Assembly: GCA_946807835.1 (NCBI GenBank)
Contig: OX327705.1
Coordinates: 14,972,501 to 15,036,500 of the forward strand
Length of the DNA: 64,000 nucleotides
Reading direction: 5' to 3'
Origin: Ailanthus altissimus
Lineage: Eukaryota > Streptophyta > Magnoliopsida > Sapindales > Simaroubaceae
Positions 22,846-34,402 of this stretch are shown here, piece after piece. Numbering within the stretch: position 1 is the first letter of the stretch; every line of letters begins with the position of its first letter. The notes beneath the pieces were generated by a model. That model worked only from the letters and a program-made list of their open reading frames with translations, had not been told where the DNA came from and did not search any database. The translations under genes were made by a program, and so were the position numbers.

Positions 22846-23238
22846 ATCTTTCAAACTTAATATTTGTTCGTTTAAATTATGATTATTTGGCTTTTTATGA
22901 GTTTTATTGTTATTTTGTAGGTTTTGAGTTAATGGAGCAAATAAGGATGTAAATCTAATGATTACAAGGAAAAAAATATCAAAATTGCTACAATAATCGC
23001 TAAATTAATGGTGAACAATAATCTTGCTACAATTTCGGCTTCACAATTCTCAGATCCAACGTTGTGATGCCTAAGTCAGAGACTCTAGCATTACGATGCT
23101 CTACTAAAAAATATTAGAGACGGATTTTTCAGGTCTCAACATCACAACGCCCATATCCAGCATCGTGTTGCTTACACGATAAAAAAGAAAATTTTCTATT
23201 TTTATTCTATGATTTAGACTCTAAGCCACACGCCTCAA
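22846..23238 (+). mobile_element. Gypsy LTR fragment in opposite orientation
   Basis: TTTGTTCGTTTAAATTATGATTATTTGGC.. and TTGTTATTTTGTAGGTTTTGAG match the start of the LTR at 3955 on the same strand, and the reverse complement of the LTRs at 24.2 and 33.3 kb. Words based on CAACG and GCATCGTG follow (23060-23180). It breaks off at the edge of LTR S (23239). Confidence 0.5.
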
Positions 23239-24293
23239 GGGTTAAAGATATGAGAGTTTTATGGTAATAAGTTTTATGGACTTGATTTCACTCTACCGTT
23301 CCTATGTTCTTTATCATTAGTGATTAATAACTAATCTTAAGTATTCATTAATCAAGAGCTTAAGACTAGTCTCATTATCTCTCATAAGTGTCGAATGAGA
23401 CCTTATACATATACAACTAAGTTGATATCTCTATCTTAATCATTACACATATATACATTAAGCTACTTTTAAAGTCTATTAGCCTCCCAATTCAATAACT
23501 TAAAAGTTACACTTTTTAAACCCAACACATTGATTAAACTCTCCTAAGTACATAACCCAAGCATTTAAAGCATCTAATCAATTTTTCAATCAAATTAGAA
23601 GCATAAATAAATTTACACAAAATAGTCATTAATCATATAATAACATTAAAATATAGTATTTAATAGAGTTCCATCAAACTTTAGAACAAATAATCTAGCT
23701 ATCCATAGTGAAACACTCAATTGCATTAATCCAAAATTTCACAAAAAAGTAATTATATTCAAACAACACAAATTACAAATACAAACTTGAAATAAATGTA
23801 AATAATATAGAGAGAAAGAGGAAAATAGTTGGAGAAGTCCTTAGAAGTCTTCAATCTTCAATGGTCTTCTTAAAATCCAAGCATCAATATATTTCTCTCA
23901 CTAAAACCTTTTTTTTTTCTCTCTCTCTCTCTCTCTCTTCAAAATGAGGCATTTGATCTTTTATTTGTAGGTCATCTTAAAAATACCCTTAAAAAATTAG
24001 GGCAAAAGAGGAGCGCTACATTTTTCACAACTTGGTGTCGTGGCCCCAATGGCTGGTGATGTTTTTCTTCATTTCTTTTGGGCTACAGTTTGAAATTTCG
24101 GGGCTGCAATTTGGATGCTTTGTAAAATGACTTCTTTGCCCATTTTTTCATTAAATTTGACTTTCTTTATGCTTCGACTGGTTGAAACCTACAAAATAAC
24201 AATGTATGCATAAGTGACCATATTTTAATACTTAAAAAGAGTAATTATCGGATTAAAAGGGGTACTTAAATAAAATATGAAATACGCTTATTA
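23239..24293 (-). mobile_element. Ty3/gypsy LTR S (3' LTR of element III, truncated)
   Basis: From TTAAAGATATGAGAG onward it aligns with LTR R (about 32247-33410): GACTTGATTTCACTCTACC, GTGATTAATAACTAATCTTA, CCCAACACAT.GATTAAACTCTC and others. Its right edge GCTTATTA (24286-24293) is followed by AATTCTCCCAAAC, on the minus strand GTTTGGGAGAATT, the polypurine tract. About 200 bp of the R-U5 end are missing compared with LTR R. Confidence 0.75.
23921..23939. repeat. (TC)n microsatellite
   Basis: A pure CT tract of about nine units inside LTR S. The matching position in LTR R has only TTTTTCTCTCTATTTTG, so the expansion happened in this copy. Confidence 0.9.
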
Positions 24294-25001
24294 AATTCTC
24301 CCAAACTTAAGTACTTGCTTGTCTTTGAGTAAGGAGAGATGATTAAAAGCTAAAATGATAACAAACTGTAAGAATGTACTAAACATTAGGTCGGTAAATG
24401 ATTAGCAAATTATCTTAAAAATTTCTCATGACTACTAATCTCAAGGAAAGTTTAAACATCATAACCGTTCAACATGTTAATCCAACACTTATTCTAACCT
24501 ACAAGTGACCTACTTGTTATGTGTGTGTGTGTGTGTGTGCATAATAAAATGGACGATTTGTGAAATGACTTTTGGGCTTGGACTTCTGGGGCTACAATTT
24601 GGATGCTTTGTGAAATGACTTATTTGCCCATTTTTTCATTAAATTTGACTTTCTTTATGCTTCGGCTGGTTGGAACCTACAAAATAACAATGTATGCATA
24701 AGTGGCCATATTTTAATACTTAAAAAGAGTAATTATCAGATTAAGAGAGGTATTTAAATAAAGTATGAAATGCGCTTATCAAATTCTCCCAAACTTAAGT
24801 ACTTGCTTGTCCTTGAGCAAGGAGAGACCATTAAAAGCTAAAATGATAACAATCTATAAGAACACACTAAACATTAGGTCGATAAATGATTAGCAAATTG
24901 TCTCAAAAATTTCTTATGACTACTAATCTCAAGGAAAGCTTAAACATTATAATCGTTCAACATGTTAATCCAACACTTATTCTAAGCTACAAGTGACGTA
25001 T

Positions 25002-25040
<39 letters not shown>

Positions 25041-25080
25041 GCATACGTGTGCGTGCGTGCATACATGTGTCTATGTGTGT
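24075..25080. repeat. 488-bp duplication across an LTR/polypurine-tract junction
   Basis: The start of the LTR plus the adjacent internal region occurs twice, 488 bp apart: GCTTCG-CTGGTTG at 24171 and 24659; the LTR edge at 24293 and 24781; AATTCTCCCAAACTTAAG after each. Each unit ends in a GT microsatellite (24521-24538, and 25005-25080 where it is longer and mixed with GTGCGT and GTGCAT). The two units differ at a few per cent of sites by eye. Confidence 0.9.
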
Positions 25081-25082
25081 GT
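25005..25082. repeat. (GT)n microsatellite, compound
   Basis: About 15 GT units followed by GTGCGTGCATAC-type variants and TGTGTGTGTG. It is an expanded version of the shorter tract at 24521-24538 in the other duplication unit. Confidence 0.95.
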
Positions 25083-26960
25083 GAATAGGTAAAAGTATTA
25101 ATCAAATGCACTCGAATTAGTTTATGCACACAAGACAATAAAATGGTCTCTTATGAGTTTTTATTAAATTAACACTCTATATGTTTGTTTTTCACATCAC
25201 TCTCCACTAATGTAGGCACACACACATAATCAAAGATCAAATAGGACTTTAGTTAGCATGTAATGCATAGCTACTATGAGGGTAAGATAAAATAGATCAA
25301 TTTTGGCTCAACTTACACCATTAACACACATTCCTTTAGAGATTACTCAAATCGAACCAATTGCTTTTCATCCGATTTCCTTAAACTTACTTATTTGATT
25401 CCCTTGCTATTTTTTGTTCTTCTTTTTCTTTACTTTTAAGCTAGGGTATAAAAAACTTAATTTATACTTTTAAATTTTTTTAGGAATTATTTTCTTTGTT
25501 TTTTTTAACACATGTAAGTTATTATACCTCTAAAATTAAGCTTTTACAATGTTAGAACAACCAAAATCGATAACTAATCCCATAACCCTTCTTTAATTCA
25601 CTCTTTTATTTTCAAGAGTTTACATAACTTTTTAAAAAGAGTGTTATGCCTATAGCGTTATCGGTACTATAAAGGATAATAAAAGTAAAGGCTAAGGTAC
25701 TGATATGGTTAGTAAAGACAAGTGTTTATTAGGCTCAATGAGTGTGACTAGGGGTAAAAATATACAAAAGTTAGCTTGAAAGGCTCAATCAGTCCAAACA
25801 TGGCCTAAAATCATATCCTCGATTACGTATGCCCTAGGAGTTCACCTTAAATAATGGTCAAACACGTTCTAGCAAGTTTTTGAGACCTAAGTATTCTTGT
25901 TATGCATAAACAACTTCTAAGTAGGCATAAAAACTAAATGATTCAAACTATGTGTTCAAAATATCAAGTGATCACAAATGAAGCTGAACCTGTCATAGAT
26001 TACCGAGCAAACAATCATAACATTCATTATTTTTAAAAAAAAGTAGCATTTAAAATAGTTTCTATCTCATATCATTGTCTACTAATTATTCAACCAACTT
26101 GTAACTAAAGACGAAAATGAAAAAAAATTTATATGCAAAACAAACGATAAAAAGCAACAATCGTAATGAGTAAGCATGATCAACATGGAAAATGAACACC
26201 GAATAGTATTTCTCTCCCTCAAAATTAAAGTTAAAATTGTCTACAATGACAAAACAAAAAAAGAGTGAGTAAAAGAAACTTCTCTCGTAGATGATTGCAT
26301 AGTGTAGTGGTGTTCAAATCGTGAGGTTGCAATGAGTGCTTGAGTTGGTGCTTAAAGCCTTGTTGAGTAATGCTTCCCAAAACAAATTATTTGATTAGCT
26401 ATGTTCTTTTGATGGTATTTGAGGTATAATTTGGTGTTAAGTTGGTGTTTGGAGTGTGTAAGGATGATTAAGGGAAGTGAAGGAGTATTTAAAGTGGCTT
26501 AAAGGATAGATTGAAAGCAATTTGGAGGAGGGAACAAGTGGCGCTGTAGCTACAAATATGTGGCTTTGTGGCATCACAACTTGGGTTTTGAAATGTGAAT
26601 TTTCAGGTGTTGGGGCTGCAGCTTCTAGTTGCTGCGACATTTATTTTTGTTTTCACTTTTGAGCTCCCTTTGGCCTTTTCTTTTTAACTTTGTTCTTGAT
26701 TCTTTTTCCATGTTTTTATGAGTTTTTGACTTGTTGTTTTAACACACTATAATAACAAAAAACAAACATTAAAAACTAAAATTGAAATTAAAAGTTAAAT
26801 TTCACTTGAGTTGCCTGCAAAGAAGTGCTTGATTTAATGTGTTCGACTTGACATCTTCCAGATTCATGGGGGATCAAACCAGACTTTAGAAGTATTTCAC
26901 CCATGGAACACTCCTCCATTTTGGTGTTTTTGTGTGTATTCAATGGCTTTTTCAATCTCT
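25083..26960 (-). mobile_element. Element III 3' non-coding internal region
   Basis: A long non-coding stretch between the polypurine tract and the end of pol, usual for this group of plant gypsy elements. At 26805-26880 the minus strand carries the same AAATCAAGCACTTCTTTGC and GGATCAAACC landmarks as element I. The minus open frame 26437-26640 is in this part and has no family match. No gene supported. Confidence 0.5.
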
Positions 26961-26971
26961 TTCCTCGATTG

Positions 26972-27313
26972 CTAAAGCTCTGTAAGGTGTTTATTAAGGA
27001 ATAACCTAAACTCTATTATTTTGAGCTTCCCTAAAAAGAGTTTTAGCATTGGCCGAAAGAATGAACCACGATTACCAGTATTTGATTTTTTTTCCATCAT
27101 GATCTTGTCATGCCTTATCTTTTTCTTGATTTGGTTCATCTTCGCTTTCTCATGAGCTATCTCCTTTACATTTGAAGGCCATGTTCTACCATCTAAATGT
27201 ACATTGTCAATCTTCAAATATTTTTCGGGATCATTTAGCAACTTCATTTCTTTTAAAACCTTAAATGTGACCTTTTTATCTTGCACCCTTATTTTCATCT
27301 CTCCCTTTTCCAT
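26972..27313 (-). pseudogene. Gypsy protease-tail to integrase-tail deletion fusion
   Basis: One 113-codon frame joins two distant parts of pol. Residues 1-40 (MEKGEMKIRVQDKKVTFKVL..) are the end of the retropepsin region (family form D.QKGELTMRVQDE.VTF.V). From about residue 48, VKEIAHEKAKMNQIKKKIRHD and MLKLFLGKLK are the integrase C-terminal helix and the NSRLKLFPGKLKSRW block. RT, RNase H and the integrase core are deleted between them, yet the frame stayed open. The protease core lies just upstream (27330-27633). Confidence 0.78.
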
Positions 27314-27633
27314 ATCAATGAGAACTCTTTAGTGGCTAGAATGGTCATCTAAGAATAATAGGAACATTCATATCTTTCTTATATCAAGGACCACAAAATT
27401 CACGGGTAGAATGAATTTGCCTACTTTAACTAACGCATTCTCAATGATACCCCGTGGATAAGTTATAGATCTATCCACCATTTATAAAAAAACTTGTAGT
27501 CTGCTTTACCTCATTGAGACCTAACTTCTTGAAGATGGATAGAGGTATAAGATTGTGCTTGCTCCAAGGTCACATAAGGCTTTATCAAAAGTGGACAACC
27601 CTATAGTGTAAGGGATGGTGAAGCTATTCGGAT
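27314..27633 (-). pseudogene. Gypsy aspartic protease core, element III
   Basis: The minus strand reads SFTIPYTIGLSTFDKALCDLGAS. DLGAS is the retropepsin catalytic motif (Asp-Leu-Gly-Ala-Ser here). After a frameshift, KKLGLNEVK and ENALVKVGKFILPVNFVVLD follow. The open frame recorded as 27521-27745 begins in inserted LTR sequence; only its part below 27634 is protease. Upstream coding sequence continues beyond the insertion, at 30489. Confidence 0.78.
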
Positions 27634-30488
27634 TGACAGGACCCACTCCGAGACCCTCTACTGTAGATCCCAGCGGTCCTGTCGGGCACCCCGACGAAAG
27701 TTCCTCAGAATTTAGCTGTGTAACTTGAGAAATTTTGCGAGGCAAACCCCTTTTTAAATCTTGCTATTATTGAGAAAATCTTAAAATATACGTGAAAATA
27801 ACTTTTTAATTTTTTTTAAAAAAATGGCTTGAGTTTCTCCTATTTTTCTGAAAATTCAATACAAAACTTGCAATTAAAATTACACTTCTATTTCAATACA
27901 GCTTCTCAATATCTCCAAATAAGACCTTTGGTCTATTTCAAAACCAAATCCATCTCAACTCAACCATTTCATTTTTTTTTTATCATAAAACTGGCATACT
28001 AAAAAAAAGTGAAACAATCATCGTAATATCGAAATATCTTCTTGTTTGTTCAAAATATATATACAATAAACAAGCCTATAACTACTATATAGAAAGCCAA
28101 AAGAATGCCACTTAGCACATTTACATTTACAAAATGATCGTCTTACTAAGCCACTAATCAGTCGTAGGAGAATCAGCAATTTGCGTACCGAGGCCTGCAC
28201 CTGGAGGGGGATAGAAACATAAAACATAAAAAGAGTGAGCTAAAGGAGCTCAGTGAGTGCATTTAAGATTTTAAATAAAATAAAATTCTTTATAGATATT
28301 AAATTCTAAAAGACATCCATAAATCATGCTTCTAAAACTTGTATAAATCTGTAAAATGGTTTCTAACATCATATGTCTATGAAATCTTGCCGAGCAAATT
28401 TTATTTACATCTTCAAAAACTAATATCCAAATTCTATAAGACATAATAACTAGCATGAACATATAAATGCATAATATGCAATCGTTAGATCAAAAACTAT
28501 TAAAGCCCTCGCTCGGCCATTTTCTTTCTAAACTGTACTAATGGTAACCTTAAAGCTTTATACTCACACAACGAATCAACTAGCACCGAACACGTGAGTA
28601 GGTCACGGGGCGTCTCAACTAGTAACACCCACTGTGACATCTTAAGACATCTCACTGGCTATGTAGCGGAATTCTATATCGCATGCATATAGTGAGACAA
28701 TACCCTGTACACATAGAGCGACTCACATGACTCGATAACCCGACATTCCATAGTTAGTGACACACCCTCTAATACCTGCCTATGTGTACGGGATATACCG
28801 GCTGGGTCTTAAATCATCACCACCACTATAATTTGAGGTACCAATGGCCTTTGAAACTAATGTAGTAGTTTTAAAACTATTTCTTAAACCGAACATGTAA
28901 ATGCATATCTATGGATATATATATATATATCAAAATCGTAAATTATATTTTTGCATTAAAAGTACATAAAACATACAATTTCAATATGCGAAAACATAAT
29001 AAACGAAAGATAAACAATGACAGATTTTCACTCACAACCGCTCCGAGCTCAATTTTTCTTCAGACTTCTGCTTCCGTTACTGGTCTCGATTTTCTTCACC
29101 CACACGCCATAAATGACATTTAGAACCTTTACAAATACTAAAATCTCATTTAACTACTAAGCACCCTAATCAGCATATAAAGCCCAAATGGATACTTCTT
29201 TTCGATTTTGATTTACGAAGTCATTCAATCTTATCTAATTTACCATCCGAAGCCCAGAAAATTACTTAACACCGTATAAGTTTGGTTGAACATAATTGCC
29301 ATTCACCTTACCAAAATGGAAAATTATGTTTCATCTCCCTCATTTTTGATTTTAAAATCAACCATATACATTAAATTTACAGAAGATACCATTTATACAC
29401 AATAATTTAACCAAAACACAACTCAAGCCTTGTAATTTTCTAAGTGGCCGAATTTTACCCTACTCACCCAACACATTTCTTTTCTCAATTTCTTGTTCCA
29501 ATAGCATCAAAATCAATCCAATTTCATTATAATGCCCTAATTACAACCAATTAAAGGTTCTACATCAAAGTCACCCAAAACTCTAATTCTTACCTTGCTA
29601 GTTTCTTCAATTTGATGACTCCTTTAAGCTCCACACTTGAATTCAACTCAATCTAAATCAAGAATACACACAAGAACATCAATTAAAGCAACCTTGAAAA
29701 TTCATACATCATCGTTACAAAACAATGCTTTTCTTACCTCTTTTCCTTGGATTTTCACTAATGGATATTTTAATTGATCTTAAGAACATGTATTTGGCCT
29801 TATTTTGGCTTGATCAAGTATGAAAAATCATGGAATCACTTTGGATTTTACTGTAGCAGCACCATTCCTCTCATGGCCGAACTTTTCATCTCTTATACCT
29901 TAAATTTCTTGTTTTTAACTTAGTTAAAATTTTACACAATTCCTCTTTGTATAGTGCTCTCCCAAAAGTCCAATTTTCCCTTCAACTAACTCAAAATTTC
30001 TAAATTGCAATTAGTTCAAAATGGAAGAATTTAATTGGTTCCTTTCTAACTATTTAGTTAGAATAGTCAAAGGAACTAACTAGACTTCCAACTTGGCAAT
30101 CCATGAACTTGTCTCTAATTGGTTAATTCTCTAATATATGGATTTGTTTTCTCAACAAAGGTTTGTTCCATACATAAGCCTTAAATGGAAATTCATGAAG
30201 TAAATTAAAATTTTCTTTTCCAAGTCAATAGAGAAAAATTCTAAAAATATTATAGGATTGTCCGACGCTTCGACCAAGTGTGAAATTACCAAATTAGGTC
30301 TAATATCTCTCACACGCACCATAAAAAAATATTTCTAATAGGGTTAGAATCGGATAATTTCACACTGAAGGACATTAAAGAATTAAGAGTCTAACTTCTT
30401 TTTTTGTAGAAGCGTTAAGGGTATGGTAATGACGGAGTAATGATAGAAGGGTCGTCAGGGAAGGAAATGGAGTTGGGTGTGTTATACA
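27634..30488 (-). mobile_element. Chromovirus-like solo LTR inside the gypsy protease region
   Basis: On the minus strand the block begins TGTATAACACACCCAACTCC at 30488 and ends GGAGTGGGTCCTGTCA at 27634, so TG..CA ends over 2855 bp. The AACAC-CCC start and the GGTCTCGGAGTGGGTCCTGTCA end are typical of plant Tekay/Del-type chromovirus LTRs. It contains no gag or pol. Protease sequence lies on the left and gag on the right, so it split element III after that element inserted. The flanks (CGGAT and CCTTA) do not form a clear duplication. An (AT)n tract lies at about 28917-28930. Confidence 0.65.
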
Positions 30489-32014
30489 CCTTAGATTGTT
30501 CAACCATGACTTCTTCTTCATTATCTTCATTATATTTTTCTCCAGAGCTTCAACTTTCTTACTACTCTTACGGGTGATGGTATACAGTGCTCTATTGAAT
30601 TGGCCTTTATATCACTTGAAAACTTGTCGGAAGATTAATCTTTGATTGCCTAGGCAAGTTGGCAAACTAGCACCTCAAGTGACTTCATTGTAGCATTCAT
30701 GTGGGTGTAATGTGTCTCAATATTATCAAGACAGGCTTTATCCTTGTTGAACATCTTCTTATCTTAACAAAAAAAATGCCCAAAGGTCCTCCAAAAAAGG
30801 TTTCTTCTCGACCACTTGTTAATTAAATCTTGGTGGAGGTTGCAATGCATTTTTAGATTGCCATAAAAGAAATTTTCATGATTTTAAAGCTTAAGATGAT
30901 AATGTATAGGCAAGTTGTTACTCCAATAGTTAAAGTTTTGGATGTTGACATTTTGGACTTGTTCCGAATCACTCCTTTCACTGTCCTAAGACACATTTGC
31001 TACCATTATTGGGTTTTACTTGTTGAAGCCTTTCTAGCATTTAGTACAAAAATTTGATTCACCAAGGCTGAAACTTGATCTGAAAGTGCAACAATATGGT
31101 CAACTTCATGCACTTTGATGCCATTCCTTACAATGAACCTCTCATTATGTCACTGGTAACTTTTGCACGCCATTTTCTCTAACAAAACTTAGGCTTTTTC
31201 TGTGGTTTTTCACAACAGAGTACCTTTCACTACTATATCTAAAATAGTTATTGTTTGCCCATTTAGTCCAGAAGATTTATATTTGGAACCAATCTTGGTA
31301 TCCATGTTGAGGCACCTTCGGATAAGGTCTTTGAACCGCTTCCAAGCTTAATAAAAAGGCTCAAACTCCAATCGTCTAAATTGTGCTATCTCTCTAAAAG
31401 TTGTAAAGTCTTAGATGGTGAAAAACAACTTGGTGAGAAATCTTTTGATAAGCTCTTCCCATGTTGCAATACTTATCGGCTGCAAATATTTAAGCCATCC
31501 TCTTGCCTTACCCCTAAAAGAGAATGGGAACAAATGTAGGTGAATAGCATCCTTTGAGACTCCATTCATCTTAATAGTATCATAAAACTCTAAGAACATA
31601 GTAAGATGAACATTCTTGTCTTCACTTTGCAATCATTCATATTGATTTTGTTGAACCATATTAATAAGGGCCGACTTCAATTCAAAGTTATTGGCTTGAA
31701 CCACTAACGTCGAATCCACGAATGATTCTCATTAACCACAGGCCTATAATAATCCCTCAATGCCTATAGTTATTGGTTGTTGTTACCGTCATCGGTCATA
31801 GTTTGGGCTTGATCTCTAATTTCTCTCCTAAGCCTCAACAAAGTGCTGTCAACTTCCAAATCAAGGGCAGAAGCTCCAAGCTACAGGCTCTTCCCATAAA
31901 CCTTTAACAACCATAATAAAATCATAACTCAAAAAGAACAAAAGAAAAATAAAATGCCTAAATTTAAATCAAGTTATTTATCCACAATATTAGCACCACT
32001 TCAAAATTCACAAT
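30489..32014 (-). pseudogene. Ty3/gypsy gag relic, element III
   Basis: Minus-strand reading from the primer-binding site gives SNQ-NFELKSALINMVQQNQ in one frame. The open frame 31411-31632 follows with EDKNVHLTMFLEFYDTIKMNG, DAIHLHLFPFSFRGKARGWL and TWEELIKRFLTKLF, which are conserved gag blocks. Stops and frameshifts occur throughout. The zinc knuckle and the gag-protease junction (30489-31000) are badly decayed. Confidence 0.78.
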
Positions 32015-32036
32015 CCTTGGCAATGGTGCCAAAAAT
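32015..32036 (-). other. Primer-binding-site remnant, element III
   Basis: The minus strand reads TTTTTGGCACCATTGCCAAGG, the best preserved of the three copies of the plant gypsy TGGCGCCGTTGCCGGGGA site in this window. It is six bases inside the LTR edge. Confidence 0.75.
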
Positions 32037-32041
32037 TAGTT

Positions 32042-33410
32042 TGCGAAATTATACATTTGTAAATTGAAACTGCAAGTGCACGGGTCGTGAGGAAGTAATA
32101 AATGATAAGTGAGTATCGTCCCACAAAGATTAGTATCATAAATTAATGCTAAGTACTACAGTATTGACAACTTAACCTTATCTAGGCTATTCTAAAGACT
32201 AAGTTAAATTATAGAATTAAAAATGTTTAAAACTAAATAATTTGGTCAATTAAAGATATGAGAGTTCTATGGTAATGGGTTTTAAGGACTTGATTTCACT
32301 CTACCATTCATATGTTCTTTATCATTAGTGATTAATAACTAATCTTATGTATTCATTAATCAAAAACTTAAGACTAATCTCATTATCTCTTCTGAGTGTC
32401 GAATGAGATCCTATGTATAATAACTAAGTTGAAATTCCTATCTAAATTGTTATACATATATGCATTAAGTTACCTATAAATGATTACTCTAAGTCTATTA
32501 GCCTTCCAACTCAATAAATTCAAAGTTACATTTTTTAAACCCAACACATGGATTAAACTCTCATAAGTACATAACCTAAGCATTTAAAACATCTAATCAA
32601 TTTTTTAATCAAATTAGAAGCATTAAGTACATAAAAAATATAAATGAATAAAGACAAAATAGTTATTAATCACATAACAATATCAAAACATTGTATTTAA
32701 TTGAGGTCATCAAGCCCTAGAACAAATAATCTAGCTATTCATAGTGAAACACTCAATTACCTTATCTAAATATTTACAAAAGTAATCATGTTCAAACAAC
32801 ACAAATTACAAATACAAACTTGAAATAAATGTAAATGAGTTAGAGAGAAAGAGGGGACTAGTTAGATATGTCCTTGAAAGCCTTCAACCTTCAAGGTATT
32901 CTTAAATTCCAAATTCTAATGTGTTTCTTTCATTAAAACCCTTTGTTTTTCTCTCTATTTTGTGTTCTCCTGCCTTTAAAATGAGAGCTTTGACCTTTTA
33001 TTTATGGGACCTCCCAAAAATACCCTTAATAAATTAAGGCAAAAAATGACAGCACATGTGCAATGGTGGCGTCGCGATGCCACATTTTTCACAACTTGGG
33101 GCTGTGGCCCTATGGTTCTGCCAAAGTGGGGTTGCGGCCCCAGAAAGTTAGGGCTGCGGCCTTAATGCCTTGTGATATTGTTTTTTCATTTCTTTGGGGT
33201 TGTGGCTTGGACTTTTGAGGCTGCAATTTGAACGCTTTGTGAAATGACTTCTTTGCCCATTTTTTCATCAAATTTGACTATCTTTGTGCTCCGGTTGGTT
33301 GGAACCTACAAGATAACAATGTATGTATAAGTGGCCACATTTTAGTACTCAAAATGAGCAATTATTAGATTAAGAGGGGCACTTAAACAAAGTATGAAAT
33401 ATGCTTATCA
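32042..33410 (-). mobile_element. Ty3/gypsy LTR R (5' LTR of element III)
   Basis: Minus-strand start TGATAAGCAT (right edge 33410) and end ..AATTTCGCA (left edge 32042) give a 1369-bp LTR with TG..CA termini, next to the primer-binding site. It is partnered by LTR S. It contains three imperfect GC-rich words in an otherwise AT-rich LTR: GGGGCTGTGGCCC, GGGGTTGCGGCCCC and AGGGCTGCGGCC (33105-33155). Confidence 0.82.
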
Positions 33411-34402
33411 TATAGCTCTCATCGCCAATCACCACCCTTGATGCCTCCGCTGGCTACCACTAGCCACTACTAGTCATTGTCCACAATCATTTTGAAGTCA
33501 TTCAAAATGATGGAGAGTTGTGGTGATGACCAACAACATGCGGTGGCTTCTGCATTGGCTAGGTTTTGTCATTTCTCAATTTTTTTTGTATTTTTAATCT
33601 TGGTCAATAGTATTTTTAAAATCATTAATATGGGGTCTTGAGGACAATGTGTTAATAGATTTGCAAACCCATAAATAAAGATAAAGTTAAAATAGCTCAG
33701 CTAGTTAAAGTGTATAGCCATTAACCACAAGATAAAAGGTTTAAGCTCTCTTTCTAACATTTAATTGAATTTAAATATTCTTTAGTCAACACGGGGGTAT
33801 AATCATACTTTCACCAATTTTACCTATTATTTCATTAAAATAAATGAAAATTCTTACCTAATAAGGGCCTTAATGAGATTTAAAAATATTGAGTTTACAT
33901 GTCTATTTTTTAAAACTTTAGAGGTTTGGATGTCTTTTTTCCTTGTGTAAAAGTCAAAAATTAAGAACTTGAGAAATGGAGAAGTTAGTAAAGGAAAGAG
34001 AAAAAGAAAGAATATAAACTCACTTTGTTTGTGAAGAATTCACTATAAGTAAAATGGCTGCAAATGTCCTCATCATTGGCTCTGTTGGCACCAAGAGAAA
34101 AGAAAACTTTGCTATGGAGGAATTGATGAAACATCACCATAGATAGGCTGTGGCATAAAATACAAGAGATCTTTTCCCAACCTAATCATGAGGTCTGAAG
34201 GGGTTTAAGTCTATAGCCCATCTTTTATGGTAAAGACACATGGATAGTGGTGCACTCTGAGACGTTAGGCATGGCCCAACAAGAGTTCAGGATAGAATAA
34301 ATTACGGTGGGAAGAAAGTTTCTTCCAATAATATATTTCCCAAAAAGCCTATCCTTGCTAGAATAAAGGGAAAGACTAGGGAGGTCTTATAGTCATAGTG
34401 TC
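33411..34402. other. Spacer with a tRNA-derived SINE candidate
   Basis: Apart from the SINE-like segment at about 33688-33840 nothing is recognised. GCCACTACTAG-type words and a GGTGATGACC segment (33430-33530) are less AT-rich than average, but no reading frame is supported. Confidence 0.3.
33688..33840 (+). mobile_element. tRNA-derived SINE-like fragment
   Basis: TAGCTCAGCTAGTTAAAG (33693-33710) fits a tRNA A box (TRGCNNAGYNGG). GGTTTAAGCTC, 37 bases downstream (about 33748), fits a diverged B box (GGTTCGANTCC). A tRNA-unrelated body with an AACACGGGGG word follows. The arrangement is that of plant SINEs. It is too diverged to be a functional tRNA, and the tail and target duplication were not resolved. 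Confidence 0.5.

Noticed and set aside
23060..23190. Short spaced words (CATCACAACGCC, CAGCATCGTG) that might suggest a CRISPR-like array
   Set aside because: No constant repeat with regular spacers; the words belong to a gypsy LTR fragment in a plant genome.
33688..33765. Possible tRNA gene
   Set aside because: Acceptor and anticodon stems do not pair convincingly and the B box is diverged; a SINE is the better reading.
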